From RHLJ01 sp965601955 (GTDB lineage: Bacteria > Bacteroidota > Rhodothermia > Balneolales > Balneolaceae), in assembly GCA_965601955.1 (NCBI GenBank), contig OZ271855.1:2170001-2234000 (forward strand): a stretch of 64,000 bases of DNA. The letters run 5' to 3'. Below are positions 34,496 to 41,752 of this stretch, piece after piece. The first letter of the stretch is position 1; every line of letters starts with the position of its first letter. A program made the position numbers and the translations under genes. Below the pieces are notes generated by a model, which was not told where the DNA came from, did no database searches, and saw nothing but the letters and a program-made list of their open reading frames with translations.

Positions 34496-35644
34496 TCAAT
34501 ACAACTCATACTCCAACAAGCGGCATTCGATGGTGGAGTTGTAGAATTCCAGTCTACGGTTAGAGCGAAGGCCTACTTTTTTAGCTAAGCCAAAATTACC
34601 GGTGAATACATAACCCCATTTGCCCTGGCAATCTCTCTTGAAGAAATCTCCAATGGCACGGTAAAGACTTTCAAGCTCAAGGTCTTGCCCGATTCGTTCG
34701 CCATAGGGAGGGTTAAGAATCACGGCTCCATCCCCATAAGGAACTTCCGTATCCTGGAAATCGCAGACTCTAAACTCGATGAGGTGATCCACTCCGGCGG
34801 TTTTGGCATTTCTTTGAGCAGCATCTATGGCTTTGGGATCATTATCAGTGGCCAGGATTCGGCTGTGATTTGGGAAATCTTTAAGCGATTGTTGCTTCAG
34901 TTCAGATCGTAGCTCATTCCATTCCGTTTCTTTGAACCCCAGAAGATGCTTAATTCCATAATTTGGTCTAAGCTGTCCCGGAGGCCGGTTCAGGGCCATG
35001 AGTGCTGCTTCAATAGCAATCGTCCCACTACCACACATAGGATTGATAAGATGCTGACCGGGTTCCCAATTACTTGCCAAAAGGAGGGAAGCTGCCAGGG
35101 TTTCCTGCATAGGAGCCGTATGGTTATTCATCCGGTAACCACGCCTTGAAATGGATTCCCCGGAAGTATCCAGGTAGATGGAGGCGTAATCTCCTTTCCA
35201 GAATAGAAACACTACTGCTTTGGATAAATCAGCACCGGAATCCGGGCGGGCTCCACGGGTCATCCTGATGCGATCAACAATGGCGTCCTTTACTTTAAGG
35301 TTCGCGAACTGGGTGTTAGTGATGCTTTTATTCTTGATAAAAGAAGTCACACTTACATAACCGTGCTTATCGATGAAGTTTTCCCAGGCAATTCGTTTCA
35401 AAGCCTGCTCCAACTGTTCGGCATTTTCCGCTTTGAATGAGTCCAATAAGAAATGAACCCGGTGAGCAGTTCTGAGCATAAGATTTAATCTCATACAATC
35501 TCTGAGAGAACCTTCGATTTCCACTCCGGCTATTCTTTCTTTCAGAACTTTATAGCCCAATAATTCCAGTTCTTTCTTTAAATAGGAATTGATGCCCTTG
35601 GGGCAGGTTATGGAAATGGTGGAGGTGAGGGAGAAGTCGGCCAA
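34496..35644 (-). CDS. THUMP-domain class I SAM-dependent RNA methyltransferase (RlmL/YcbY N-terminal type)
   Basis: A 382-residue enzyme, probably methylating guanine N2 in 23S rRNA. The N-terminal THUMP-like region (residues 1-160) includes LLRTAHRVHFLLDSF and a VSVTSFIKNKSI stretch. The Rossmann domain has PMQETLAASLLLASNW, PMCGSGTIAIEAALMALN (motif I), ATDNDPKAIDAAQRNA and the N2-guanine motif NPPYGER. Start TTG at 35644. It lacks the second methyltransferase (RlmK) domain of E. coli RlmL, as is usual in this phylum. Confidence 0.88.
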   Translation of the reverse strand: MADFSLTSTISITCPKGINSYLKKELELLGYKVLKERIAGVEIEGSLRDCMRLNLMLRTAHRVHFLLDSFKAENAEQLEQALKRIAWENFIDKHGYVSVTSFIKNKSITNTQFANLKVKDAIVDRIRMTRGARPDSGADLSKAVVFLFWKGDYASIYLDTSGESISRRGYRMNNHTAPMQETLAASLLLASNWEPGQHLINPMCGSGTIAIEAALMALNRPPGQLRPNYGIKHLLGFKETEWNELRSELKQQSLKDFPNHSRILATDNDPKAIDAAQRNAKTAGVDHLIEFRVCDFQDTEVPYGDGAVILNPPYGERIGQDLELESLYRAIGDFFKRDCQGKWGYVFTGNFGLAKKVGLRSNRRLEFYNSTIECRLLEYELY

Positions 35645-35695
35645 AACAGATAGGAGATAGATGATGAGGAGAGGGTCTCCTCATCACTTAGATAA

Positions 35696-36124
35696 TTAGT
35701 TGATAGAAACAATCTCGATGTTAAAGATAAGGTCTTTGCCAGCAAGCGGGTGATTGGCATCAATAGTAACCTCTTCCTCTTCAACTTTGGTAACCTGGCA
35801 GGGAATAGGTTGTCCATCAGGCTGGTTGAGCTGTAGCTGTAAACCAACAACGGGCTCCATATCAGCAGGAAGCTGTGCTTTTGGAATGGTTACTTCCATT
35901 TGAGGATTATGCTCTCCATAGGCTTCAGCACAAGGAATTTCTGCTTTAGTTGAGTCTCCAACCTGCAGCCCCATTACTGCTTTTTCAAATCCCGGGATGA
36001 GTTGCCCGGCTCCCATGGTAAATTGTAGCGGGTCTCTGTTTTCTGAAGAATCAAATACTTCACCATTTTCAAGGGTGCCTGTGTAATGGACTTGTACGGT
36101 GTCGCCGTTTTTTATAGTAGACAA
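35696..36124 (-). CDS. FKBP-type peptidyl-prolyl cis-trans isomerase (SlyD-like)
   Basis: A 142-residue cytoplasmic PPIase and chaperone. It begins IKNGDTVQVHYTGTLENGEVFDSS, then LQFTMGAGQLIPGFEKAVMGLQVGD, and contains the IF-domain insertion (residues 70-120, AYGEHNPQMEVTIPKAQLP...) followed by NHPLAGKDLIFNIEIVSI. The His-rich metal-binding tail of E. coli SlyD is absent. Start TTG at 36124. It is the gene before the RNA methyltransferase gene on the same strand, 51 nt apart. Confidence 0.9.
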   Translation of the reverse strand: MSTIKNGDTVQVHYTGTLENGEVFDSSENRDPLQFTMGAGQLIPGFEKAVMGLQVGDSTKAEIPCAEAYGEHNPQMEVTIPKAQLPADMEPVVGLQLQLNQPDGQPIPCQVTKVEEEEVTIDANHPLAGKDLIFNIEIVSIN

Positions 36125-36253
36125 ATTATTCGTGTATTAAATATTAGCGATTGAAATGAGCGCCAAAGATACGGAACTTCGGTCTTAGAATGTGAGTTCG
36201 AGATAAAAACTTACAGTAGAACGCCTAAGAAGGCTGGAGCTATGGAACAAGGT

Positions 36254-36277
36254 AAAAGCTGTCAGCTAACAGCTTTT
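36254..36277. terminator. Palindrome AAAAGCTGT-CAGCTA-ACAGCTTTT
   Basis: A perfect 9-bp stem with a 6-nt loop, ending in T4 on either strand. It is flanked by a longer imperfect inverted repeat (GAGTTCGAGATAAAAAC near 36191 against GTTTCTTATCTCGAGTTC near 36309). It lies between the divergent SlyD-like and CoA-binding genes, so a role other than termination is possible. Confidence 0.4.
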
Positions 36278-36357
36278 ACTCCTCATTACGATTTAGCATT
36301 CAAAAAACGTTTCTTATCTCGAGTTCACGCATAGATATTTATTACCAAACCAAGCCC

Positions 36358-36777
36358 ATGCATAATGCAAATCCACAGGAAGTACTAAAAGAAACCAGGA
36401 CGGTTGCTATTATTGGTTGCTCGCCTGATCCATATCGTACAAGTAATTATGCCGCAGTTTACTTGAAGAGAAAAGGATATAAGGTGATACCGGTTAATCC
36501 TAAGGAAAAGGAAATACTGGGCGAAGTATGCTATTCAGCATTGGCAGATATTCCCGGGGATATCACTATTGATATTGTGAATGTGTTTAGAAGGTCCATT
36601 CATACCGAAGGGGTAGTTAGAGAAGTGATAGAGTGGAAGAAAAAGACCGGACAAAACCCTGTAATCTGGACACAGTTGGATGTGTCATCTGCTGAAGCGG
36701 AATTGTTAGCCGAGCAGGAAAGCCTTCCCTATATCCGCAACCGGTGTATTATGGTGGAACTGGATCACCTGCGGTAA
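36358..36777 (+). CDS. CoA-binding domain protein (YccU-like)
   Basis: A 139-residue Rossmann-fold protein with VAIIGCSPDPYRTSNYAAVYLKRKGYKVIPVNP, characteristic of the CoA_binding_2 family. NVFRRS and IWTQLDVSSAEAELLAEQ follow, then a late cysteine in YIRNRCIMVEL corresponding to the conserved family cysteine. The family binds CoA or related nucleotides; physiological role unknown. It is followed by a dispersed repeat element. Confidence 0.88.
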   Translation: MHNANPQEVLKETRTVAIIGCSPDPYRTSNYAAVYLKRKGYKVIPVNPKEKEILGEVCYSALADIPGDITIDIVNVFRRSIHTEGVVREVIEWKKKTGQNPVIWTQLDVSSAEAELLAEQESLPYIRNRCIMVELDHLR

Positions 36778-36781
36778 ATGA

Positions 36782-36967
36782 ATGAAAGATTTAAAATGAA
36801 AAATTTAAAATAGAGGGCTTTGCGATCCCGACGAATGTCGGGAGAAGCAATCTCAGAATATTTGCTTCTATACTGAGATTGCTTCGTCTCCCGATCCCGA
36901 AAGCTTTCGGGACGGGATTCTCGCAATGACTCTATTTTTCATTTTAAATTTTTCATCTTTCATTTTG
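36782..36967 (+). repeat. Nested palindrome with 36-nt hairpin core, copy 1
   Basis: The outer arms are ATGAAAGATTTAAAATGAAA and its complement; the next arms are TTTGCGATCCCGA / GGGATTCTCGCAATGA. The core at 36847-36882 is a hairpin with CAATCTCAG / CTGAGATTG arms. The identical 36-nt core recurs at 40893 and 63747. It fills the gap between the convergent CoA-binding and YajQ genes. Confidence 0.85.
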
Positions 36968-36974
36968 AATTACC

Positions 36975-37463
36975 CTACTTAAAATTCACAAACTGAAGCG
37001 GCACGCCCATATCTTTGCCCTTTAAGTGCTGAATCACGGTTTGAAGATCATCGATTTTTTTGCCGGTTACACGAACCTGGTTATCCTGGATTTGTGGCTG
37101 AACCTTCATTTTTTGGTCCTTGATCTCTTTCACAATCTTCTTGGCCGTTTCCCGGTCGATGCCTTCTTTAAGGATCACATCCATTTTGACTGCCCCGTGA
37201 GAAGTTCCTTCCTCCGTACCAAATTCGAGGACTTTTGAGTCAATGCCCCGCTTCACAAAATTCCGGATCAGCATTTCTTTTACCGCCTGCATCTTCATGC
37301 TTTCAGCAGCAACCAGGTGAATTCTGTTTTCCTTCTTTTGGTAATTTACTTCGGTGGTTAGTCCCCTGAAATCGTAGCGGGTGTTGATCTCTTTGAGTGT
37401 ATTATTAACGGCGTTGTCTACTTCTTGCGCGTTGATTTCGTTGACAATATCGAATGAGGCCAT
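36975..37463 (-). CDS. yajQ: YajQ-family nucleotide-binding protein (DUF520)
   Basis: A 162-residue cytoplasmic protein matching YajQ over its full length: MASFDIVNEINAQEVDNAVN, then NTRYDFRG, VKRGIDSKVLEFG, GIDRETAKKIVKEIKD and the C-terminal GVPLQFVNFK. Family members bind nucleic acid or nucleotides, and some act as cyclic-di-GMP receptors; which applies here is unknown. Confidence 0.93.
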   Translation of the reverse strand: MASFDIVNEINAQEVDNAVNNTLKEINTRYDFRGLTTEVNYQKKENRIHLVAAESMKMQAVKEMLIRNFVKRGIDSKVLEFGTEEGTSHGAVKMDVILKEGIDRETAKKIVKEIKDQKMKVQPQIQDNQVRVTGKKIDDLQTVIQHLKGKDMGVPLQFVNFK

Positions 37464-37485
37464 ATTTGGTCAATTAAGAATGTTT

Positions 37486-37538
37486 CAATTATCAATTTTC
37501 AATGAAGGTAAGAATTACCCAATGAAAATTGATAATTG
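37486..37538. terminator. 16-bp perfect hairpin next to the membrane-protein stop
   Basis: CAATTATCAATTTTCA (37486-37501) pairs with TGAAAATTGATAATTG (37523-37538) and immediately follows the stop of the 37540-38232 gene on the minus strand. It probably terminates or insulates that transcript ahead of yajQ. Confidence 0.55.
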
Positions 37539-37539
37539 C

Positions 37540-38232
37540 TTAATTGATCATTGAATCATTGTCTTCCACTTTCTCTCTCATTTTTTTGGCGAGCAGCCGT
37601 TCTACTTCAAGTTGGTCTTCGGGAGGGATGAGCGTTTTGAAATGCTTTATAAAGCCTTCCAATTCATACTCAATTTCCAGAACCTCTTCGGTATACCATT
37701 GATAGGTGATCAAATTATCCCAGTTGATGCAGGTATCGAGTAGTATGATTCCCTGTTCTCTGAATTCAGGAACCAGCCTCAATGTGATTCCCCATAATCC
37801 AATTCCGAGGAAGGAGAGCCCGGAAGTAACTCGTATGGGGGTAATGGCAAGATCGGTGAGTAAACCAGATCGATAAAGGCTAAACAGGATAAGGGCCAGG
37901 GCTATGATTACCGGTACATATTCCGAAACGAAACTGCGGTGCACATATACAACCTTGCCGGATTTAGTACGGAGCTGATATTGATTTAATGCTGCCCCGG
38001 CAAAGAATCCAAAAATGGAAGCATATACATTGGAAATGATGGCTCCCGAAACGGCTTCAGATAAGAGTTCAATCTTAAACAGGTAGAGCATAACCGAGTA
38101 GACTAGTATCCCTAAGGTGATAGATACCAGGACATTCCTGATGGTTAAATCATGGATATGGATAAGCCTTTTATGTCCAAGCCAAAGGCTTACCAGAGAG
38201 GTAATTAGTACTGATATAAGTATCCAGAGCAT
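37540..38232 (-). CDS. Integral membrane protein, unknown function
   Basis: A 230-residue protein with about five hydrophobic helices in the first 155 residues: WILISVLITSLVSLWLG, VLVSITLGILVYSVMLYLF, IISNVYASIFGFFAGAAL, YVPVIIALALILFSLY and GLSFLGIGLWGITLRL. A cytoplasmic-looking acidic tail follows (ITYQWYTEEVLEIEYELEGF...). No family recognised. The convergent or divergent neighbours do not suggest a role. Confidence 0.65.
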   Translation of the reverse strand: MLWILISVLITSLVSLWLGHKRLIHIHDLTIRNVLVSITLGILVYSVMLYLFKIELLSEAVSGAIISNVYASIFGFFAGAALNQYQLRTKSGKVVYVHRSFVSEYVPVIIALALILFSLYRSGLLTDLAITPIRVTSGLSFLGIGLWGITLRLVPEFREQGIILLDTCINWDNLITYQWYTEEVLEIEYELEGFIKHFKTLIPPEDQLEVERLLAKKMREKVEDNDSMIN

Positions 38233-38329
38233 TGTTTATTTGTGGGCTGAAAAACTATTGACAAATATAAGCCAGAAATTTGTTGTAGCTCAACCAATCT
38301 CTTCTGCTGGTCATCCCGCTCCCTTCATC

Positions 38330-38436
38330 GTCATCCCGGGGAAGACCCGGGATCTGTAAAGAGTGGTTCGTTGATCTGACTTATTAATAGATCAACGTTT
38401 ATCCCCCTACAGATCCCGCATCGAGTGCGGGATGAC
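38330..38436 (+). repeat. 108-bp-class dispersed palindrome, copy 3
   Basis: The ends match copies 1 and 2 (GTCATCCCGGGGAAGACCCG...; ...GCATCGAGTGCGGGATGAC). The centre carries TCGTTGATCTG / AGATCAACG. A partial GTCATCCCGC precedes it at about 38310. It is followed by further GGGATGAC-bounded sequence up to the DUF971 gene. Confidence 0.85.
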
Positions 38437-38451
38437 CTGGTGTGGAGATCC

Positions 38452-38605
38452 AAATGATTGCTATATTTGCGGGCATGAACAGATGCTGAAACAAGCCCGC
38501 CTTCTCCCGATGTCTCGGGATACGGCAGACAGGTGCGGGATGACTGAATATGGGGCTTTGCAGAAGGAGAGGAAGCAAAATGATTGCTATATTTGCCGCT
38601 ATGAA
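38452..38605 (+). promoter_or_regulatory. Duplicated TATATTTG-containing segment upstream of the DUF971 gene
   Basis: AATGATTGCTATATTTGC occurs at 38454-38471 and again at 38580-38597, each followed by a near-identical GGGCATGAA / CGCTATGAA. TATATTTG (38462-38469 and 38588-38595) matches the Bacteroidota TAnnTTTG -7 consensus. The second copy abuts the DUF971 ATG at 38601, giving little or no 5' leader. Between the copies lies palindromic repeat sequence ending GCGGGATGAC. Confidence 0.5.
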
Positions 38606-38921
38606 TTCATCTACCACCCCAACAAATATCGAAGTAGATAACAAGCAACAGCTCCTGGAAATTACCTGGGAAGACGGCCATACATCGATATATCCTTTAT
38701 ATGGGCTTAGAAAAAACTGTCCCTGTGTTACATGCAGGGGAGGTCATTCTAAAATGACTGTGTTTGAACCTGAAGCTTTCCGAATCGAAAACCCTCCGTT
38801 GATGGATATCAAAGGGATTAGGCCTATTGGAAATCATGCCATTCAAATAACCTGGCTGGATGGGCAGAGTTGCGGAATGTATAGCTGGGAAACACTCAGG
38901 ATGCTCGATCCTGGGAGTTAG
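38601..38921 (+). CDS. DUF971 domain protein (gamma-butyrobetaine hydroxylase N-terminal-like)
   Basis: A 106-residue stand-alone DUF971 domain: ITWEDGHTSIYPLYGLRKNCPCVTCRGG carries the conserved cysteines (CPCVTC), followed by IRPIGNHAIQITWLDGQSCGMYSWETLR. The family is associated with iron-sulfur cluster proteins (ApbC/Mrp). The ATG at 38601 is chosen; the frame runs upstream through repeat sequence, which has no family similarity. Confidence 0.85.
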   Translation: MNSSTTPTNIEVDNKQQLLEITWEDGHTSIYPLYGLRKNCPCVTCRGGHSKMTVFEPEAFRIENPPLMDIKGIRPIGNHAIQITWLDGQSCGMYSWETLRMLDPGS

Positions 38922-39033
38922 TCTAAAAGCCTATCAGAAATCAATCGATGAGCTTTGATTAAATTTACATTAGTTCTTTGGAATGAGTGGGTTCCTTTTT
39001 TTATTTTGCGATGGGTCGTGATTATAAATTTAT

Positions 39034-40770
39034 ATGAAAAAATATTTAGGTCAGGTATTAGTACTGCTTCTTGTAGTAGGGGCTACCAATGCTGAGGCTC
39101 GTCAACCGGTAGTAGATTCGCTTGTCCAATGGCTGCAAACGGATTCAAAATTAGATACTTCCCGAGTAGATAATTTGAATGAAATTGTACGTCAGCTTTA
39201 TAGGGGGTATCCGGATTCCGCAAGAGTGTACGCCTTTCAAGCTCAGAAATTAGCTGAGCAAATCGGGTATTTAAAAGGAGAGGCTCATGCATACAGAAGC
39301 ATAGGCAATACCTTCTTTCCCCAGGATCAGAATGACAGTTCCAGGTTTTATTTAGAAAAGTCGCTTGAGTTGTATGAAGAGCTAGATGACCCTGTAGGTA
39401 TTGCTGTAATCAACGCATCAATAGGAACCATTTATGCGGTTACAGATAATTATGAACCAGCCATCCAAAGCTTTTTGGAAGCACTGGATAGTTTCGAGGA
39501 ATTCGGAAATAAAGGGGCAATGGGGATTATGTATAACAATATCGGAAATTTGTTTTTGGAGCAGGAGTTGTATCCCAATGCGATGGAGCATTACCAAAAG
39601 GCCCTGGAGGTATTGGATCGTCCTGGAGATGAACCGACTTTGGCGATGGTTTACTCTAGTTTAGCGATTACACAATATGAGATGGGGGAACTTGAAGAAT
39701 CGCGGACTTCTGTTGATTTGGGTATTGAGAAGGCATTGAAGCATAAGCGCCTGGTATCTTTACCCACCCTGTTTACCACGAGTGGGAGAATCAAAAAGGA
39801 TACCAAAGATTTTAATGGAGCACTTGAAGACTTTAATAAGGGATTGACCTACTCTCGGGATATCGGAAACCTGGCTAAAGAAACTGAAATCTTATATAAC
39901 ATTGCGCTTACCGAAGATAAACTGGGAAGACCAAATGAGGCCAAAGAACGGCTTTCTATCGTGCTTCATAATATTGAGAAAGCGGAGGATAAAGATTCAG
40001 AGTTGGAAATAGAAGCGGTTGATCTTATGGCTGAGCTTGAGTTCAAGCTTGGAAACTATCGGCAAGCTTATATCTATTCTGAAAAAGCTGGAGTGTTATC
40101 AGATAGTATGTATGCCGAGGAGATAGCGGTAAGGATTTCAGAGCTAGAGACTATTTATGAAACTGAAAAAAAAGAGACGCAGATAAAATTGCTTGAAGCA
40201 GAGAATGAACTAGCCAATATTCGCAGCATAGTAATTGGGATTATGGGATTTATTCTTGTCGCTTCTGTTTCTCTGTGCTTACTATTCTATTTCAGAAGAA
40301 AAGCTGAAAAGAAGCGTATTCAACTGGAATCGATAAAATCAGAGCTCAAGTATTACGGATTGCTCGTTACTGAAAAAAACAGATTTATCTCTTCAATACG
40401 GGAGACCCTGGAGCAAATTAAAAAGCATATTTCTAATTATCAGGGCAGGAAGGAAGTCTCTGACCTAATCTTTTCCATGCATTCTAATTTAAACCTAACG
40501 GAAGAAGAAGCAGTTCTTTTTTCGAAGATAGAGCAGGCTAATGCAGGGTTTTTTGCAAAACTGGATAACCTGGATTGTGGACTAACTTCCAATGATCTTC
40601 GAATTGCTTCGCTAGTTGAGATGGATTTAGCCAATAAGGAAATTGCTTCGATTCTAAGTATTGACCCAAGGAGTGTTGTGCAGGCTAAATACCGATTGAA
40701 AAAGAAACTGGATATTTCCCAGGAAACGGAGCTGAAAGAGTATCTAAGTTCGATAGCTCATAATTCCTGA
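39034..40770 (+). CDS. Membrane-anchored TPR-HTH transcriptional regulator (paralogue A)
   Basis: A 578-residue regulator: signal peptide (1-22, ending EARQ), periplasmic TPR array (about 70-370), membrane helix near 399-420, cytoplasmic coiled coil (EKKRIQLESIKSEL...), and a C-terminal LuxR/GerE-like helix-turn-helix at about 517-561 (LTSNDLRIASLVEMDLANKEIASILSI followed by basic KYRLKKKL). The layout suggests sensing outside the membrane and DNA binding inside. It is co-linear and clearly paralogous with 61897-63636; together they flank the giant GLUG protein genes. The ligand and targets are unknown. Confidence 0.85.
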   Translation: MKKYLGQVLVLLLVVGATNAEARQPVVDSLVQWLQTDSKLDTSRVDNLNEIVRQLYRGYPDSARVYAFQAQKLAEQIGYLKGEAHAYRSIGNTFFPQDQNDSSRFYLEKSLELYEELDDPVGIAVINASIGTIYAVTDNYEPAIQSFLEALDSFEEFGNKGAMGIMYNNIGNLFLEQELYPNAMEHYQKALEVLDRPGDEPTLAMVYSSLAITQYEMGELEESRTSVDLGIEKALKHKRLVSLPTLFTTSGRIKKDTKDFNGALEDFNKGLTYSRDIGNLAKETEILYNIALTEDKLGRPNEAKERLSIVLHNIEKAEDKDSELEIEAVDLMAELEFKLGNYRQAYIYSEKAGVLSDSMYAEEIAVRISELETIYETEKKETQIKLLEAENELANIRSIVIGIMGFILVASVSLCLLFYFRRKAEKKRIQLESIKSELKYYGLLVTEKNRFISSIRETLEQIKKHISNYQGRKEVSDLIFSMHSNLNLTEEEAVLFSKIEQANAGFFAKLDNLDCGLTSNDLRIASLVEMDLANKEIASILSIDPRSVVQAKYRLKKKLDISQETELKEYLSSIAHNS

Positions 40771-40824
40771 ATCAGAAAGCATTCCATGTTCCCAGGGCTG
40801 GAGATTGGATACTGATGGAGAATT

Positions 40825-41031
40825 AAAAATGAAAGATTTAAAATGAAAAATTAAGGTCTTTGCGAGGATCCCGAACACCTTCGGGAGACGAAGCAATCTC
40901 AGAATATTTGCTTCTATACTGAGATTGCCCGCCTTCCGAAGTTTCGTACGGAGGACAGGCCGCGGTCGTGCTTCGCCGACTCCCTCGCAATGACGAAGCA
41001 TTTTTCATTTTAAATTTTAAATCTTTCATTA
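40825..41031 (+). repeat. Nested palindrome with 36-nt hairpin core, copy 2
   Basis: ATGAAAGATTTAAAATGAAA outer arm, TTTGCGAGG / CCTCGCAATGACG middle arms, and the same 36-nt core at 40893-40928. An extra GCCTTCCGAAGTTTCGTACG-type insertion lies on its right side. It follows regulator A, as copy 3 follows regulator B. The 40771-41149 gap contains nothing else recognisable. Confidence 0.85.
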
Positions 41032-41149
41032 ACTAAGAAAAGAATATCCAGCCAGTCACGACCGGATATAACAGGTATTAAGGGTATTTAGACAAATTTG
41101 ATTTGGGAGATTATGAATCAATCCTGACCTTTAATTCATAGTCTATAAT

Positions 41150-41365
41150 TCAAAAACTATTATTCCTTCTTTTAAAGCTTCGCTTCTTCGTCTCTTTTCC
41201 TTTAAGCTTTTTATAAGCATACACACCGCCCGCTGCGGCAAGTAAGCCTAGCCCGCCATCAATGGGAGCCTGGGCAGGGTCGCCGGGAAGGCCGGGTTGG
41301 GCGATGGTTAGTTCATTGATAAATAAAATGATTGTCATAAGGATGAATACTACTCGTGTTTTCAT
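41150..41365 (-). CDS. Small secreted PID-CTERM-type protein
   Basis: A 71-residue protein with a signal peptide (cut after ELTIAQ), a short mature segment PGLPGDPAQ, then APIDGGLGLLAAAGGVYAYKKLKG: a Pro-Ile-Asp motif, a hydrophobic helix and a basic end. This is the arrangement of PID-CTERM sorting signals in Bacteroidota. Nearly the whole mature protein is the signal itself. It lies downstream of giant gene 1 on the same strand and may be processed or anchored by a dedicated peptidase not seen here. Confidence 0.7.
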   Translation of the reverse strand: MKTRVVFILMTIILFINELTIAQPGLPGDPAQAPIDGGLGLLAAAGGVYAYKKLKGKETKKRSFKRRNNSF

Positions 41366-41393
41366 AATGCTTGAATTAGGAATAGAGAATTAG

Positions 41394-41429
41394 GAATTAC
41401 GAATAAGGGGTATTCCTAATTCGTAATTC
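41394..41429. terminator. Hairpin between the CxxC small protein and the PID-CTERM gene
   Basis: GAATTACGAAT (41394-41404) and ATTCGTAATTC (41419-41429) form an 11-bp stem with a 14-nt loop. It is possibly a terminator of the small CxxC gene. Confidence 0.4.
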
Positions 41430-41454
41430 TTTATTCAATTATTTAATTGTTCAA

Positions 41455-41622
41455 TTATTTAATAATAGATCGTTTGGTTACAGTACATGCCTTACAGACT
41501 TGCACCTCTTTTCCCAGTACTTTTCTGGGTAAAAGGATTACATACCCACGGCCGCCCGGCTGAAGTCCCTTGCGCCTTTTGCACAAGTAACATTCCTGGC
41601 TATATGCTGAGTTAAAGTGCAT
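41455..41622 (-). CDS. Small two-CxxC (zinc-ribbon-like) protein, 55 residues
   Basis: An ORF from ATG at 41622 to TAA at 41455. It contains QECYLCKRRKG near the N-terminus (Cys 11 and 14) and VQVCKACTVTKR near the C-terminus (Cys 43 and 46), separated by a basic, glycine-rich hairpin (GLQPGGRGYVILLPRKVLG). Two CxxC knuckles 28 residues apart fit a zinc ribbon, and the basic composition suggests nucleic-acid binding. It lies 130 nt downstream of giant gene 1 on the same strand. No homologue was recognised and there is no direct proof of expression. Confidence 0.6.
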   Translation of the reverse strand: MHFNSAYSQECYLCKRRKGLQPGGRGYVILLPRKVLGKEVQVCKACTVTKRSIIK

Positions 41623-41690
41623 TGTTTGTTGCTTTGGGTAAGGTTTCGTTTAAGTAATGAGATCGATTTCTTTTAATGAGTTTTGTTTAG

Positions 41691-41752
41691 AGCTATCAGT
41701 AGCCAGCCGTCAGCGATCAGCTGTCAGCTGAAAGCTGAGGGCTGATAGCTTT
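41691..41752. terminator. Complex inverted repeat just downstream of giant gene 1
   Basis: AGCTATCAG near 41692 is matched by CTGATAGCT near 41743. Inside are repeated CAGCTGTCAGCTG / CAGCTTTCAG-like units that can form several alternative stems. It directly follows the giant gene 1 stop at 41753 (minus strand), so termination or mRNA 3'-end protection is likely. Confidence 0.45.

Noticed and set aside
38399..38644. 81-codon minus-strand ORF over the repeat region before the DUF971 gene
   Set aside because: It is a translation of palindromic repeat DNA (CRIPRHREKAG-type peptides) with no protein-like features.
40744..41001. 85-codon minus-strand ORF behind regulator A
   Set aside because: It reads through the 36-nt-core repeat element; composition is repeat-derived (RHCEGVGEARPRP).
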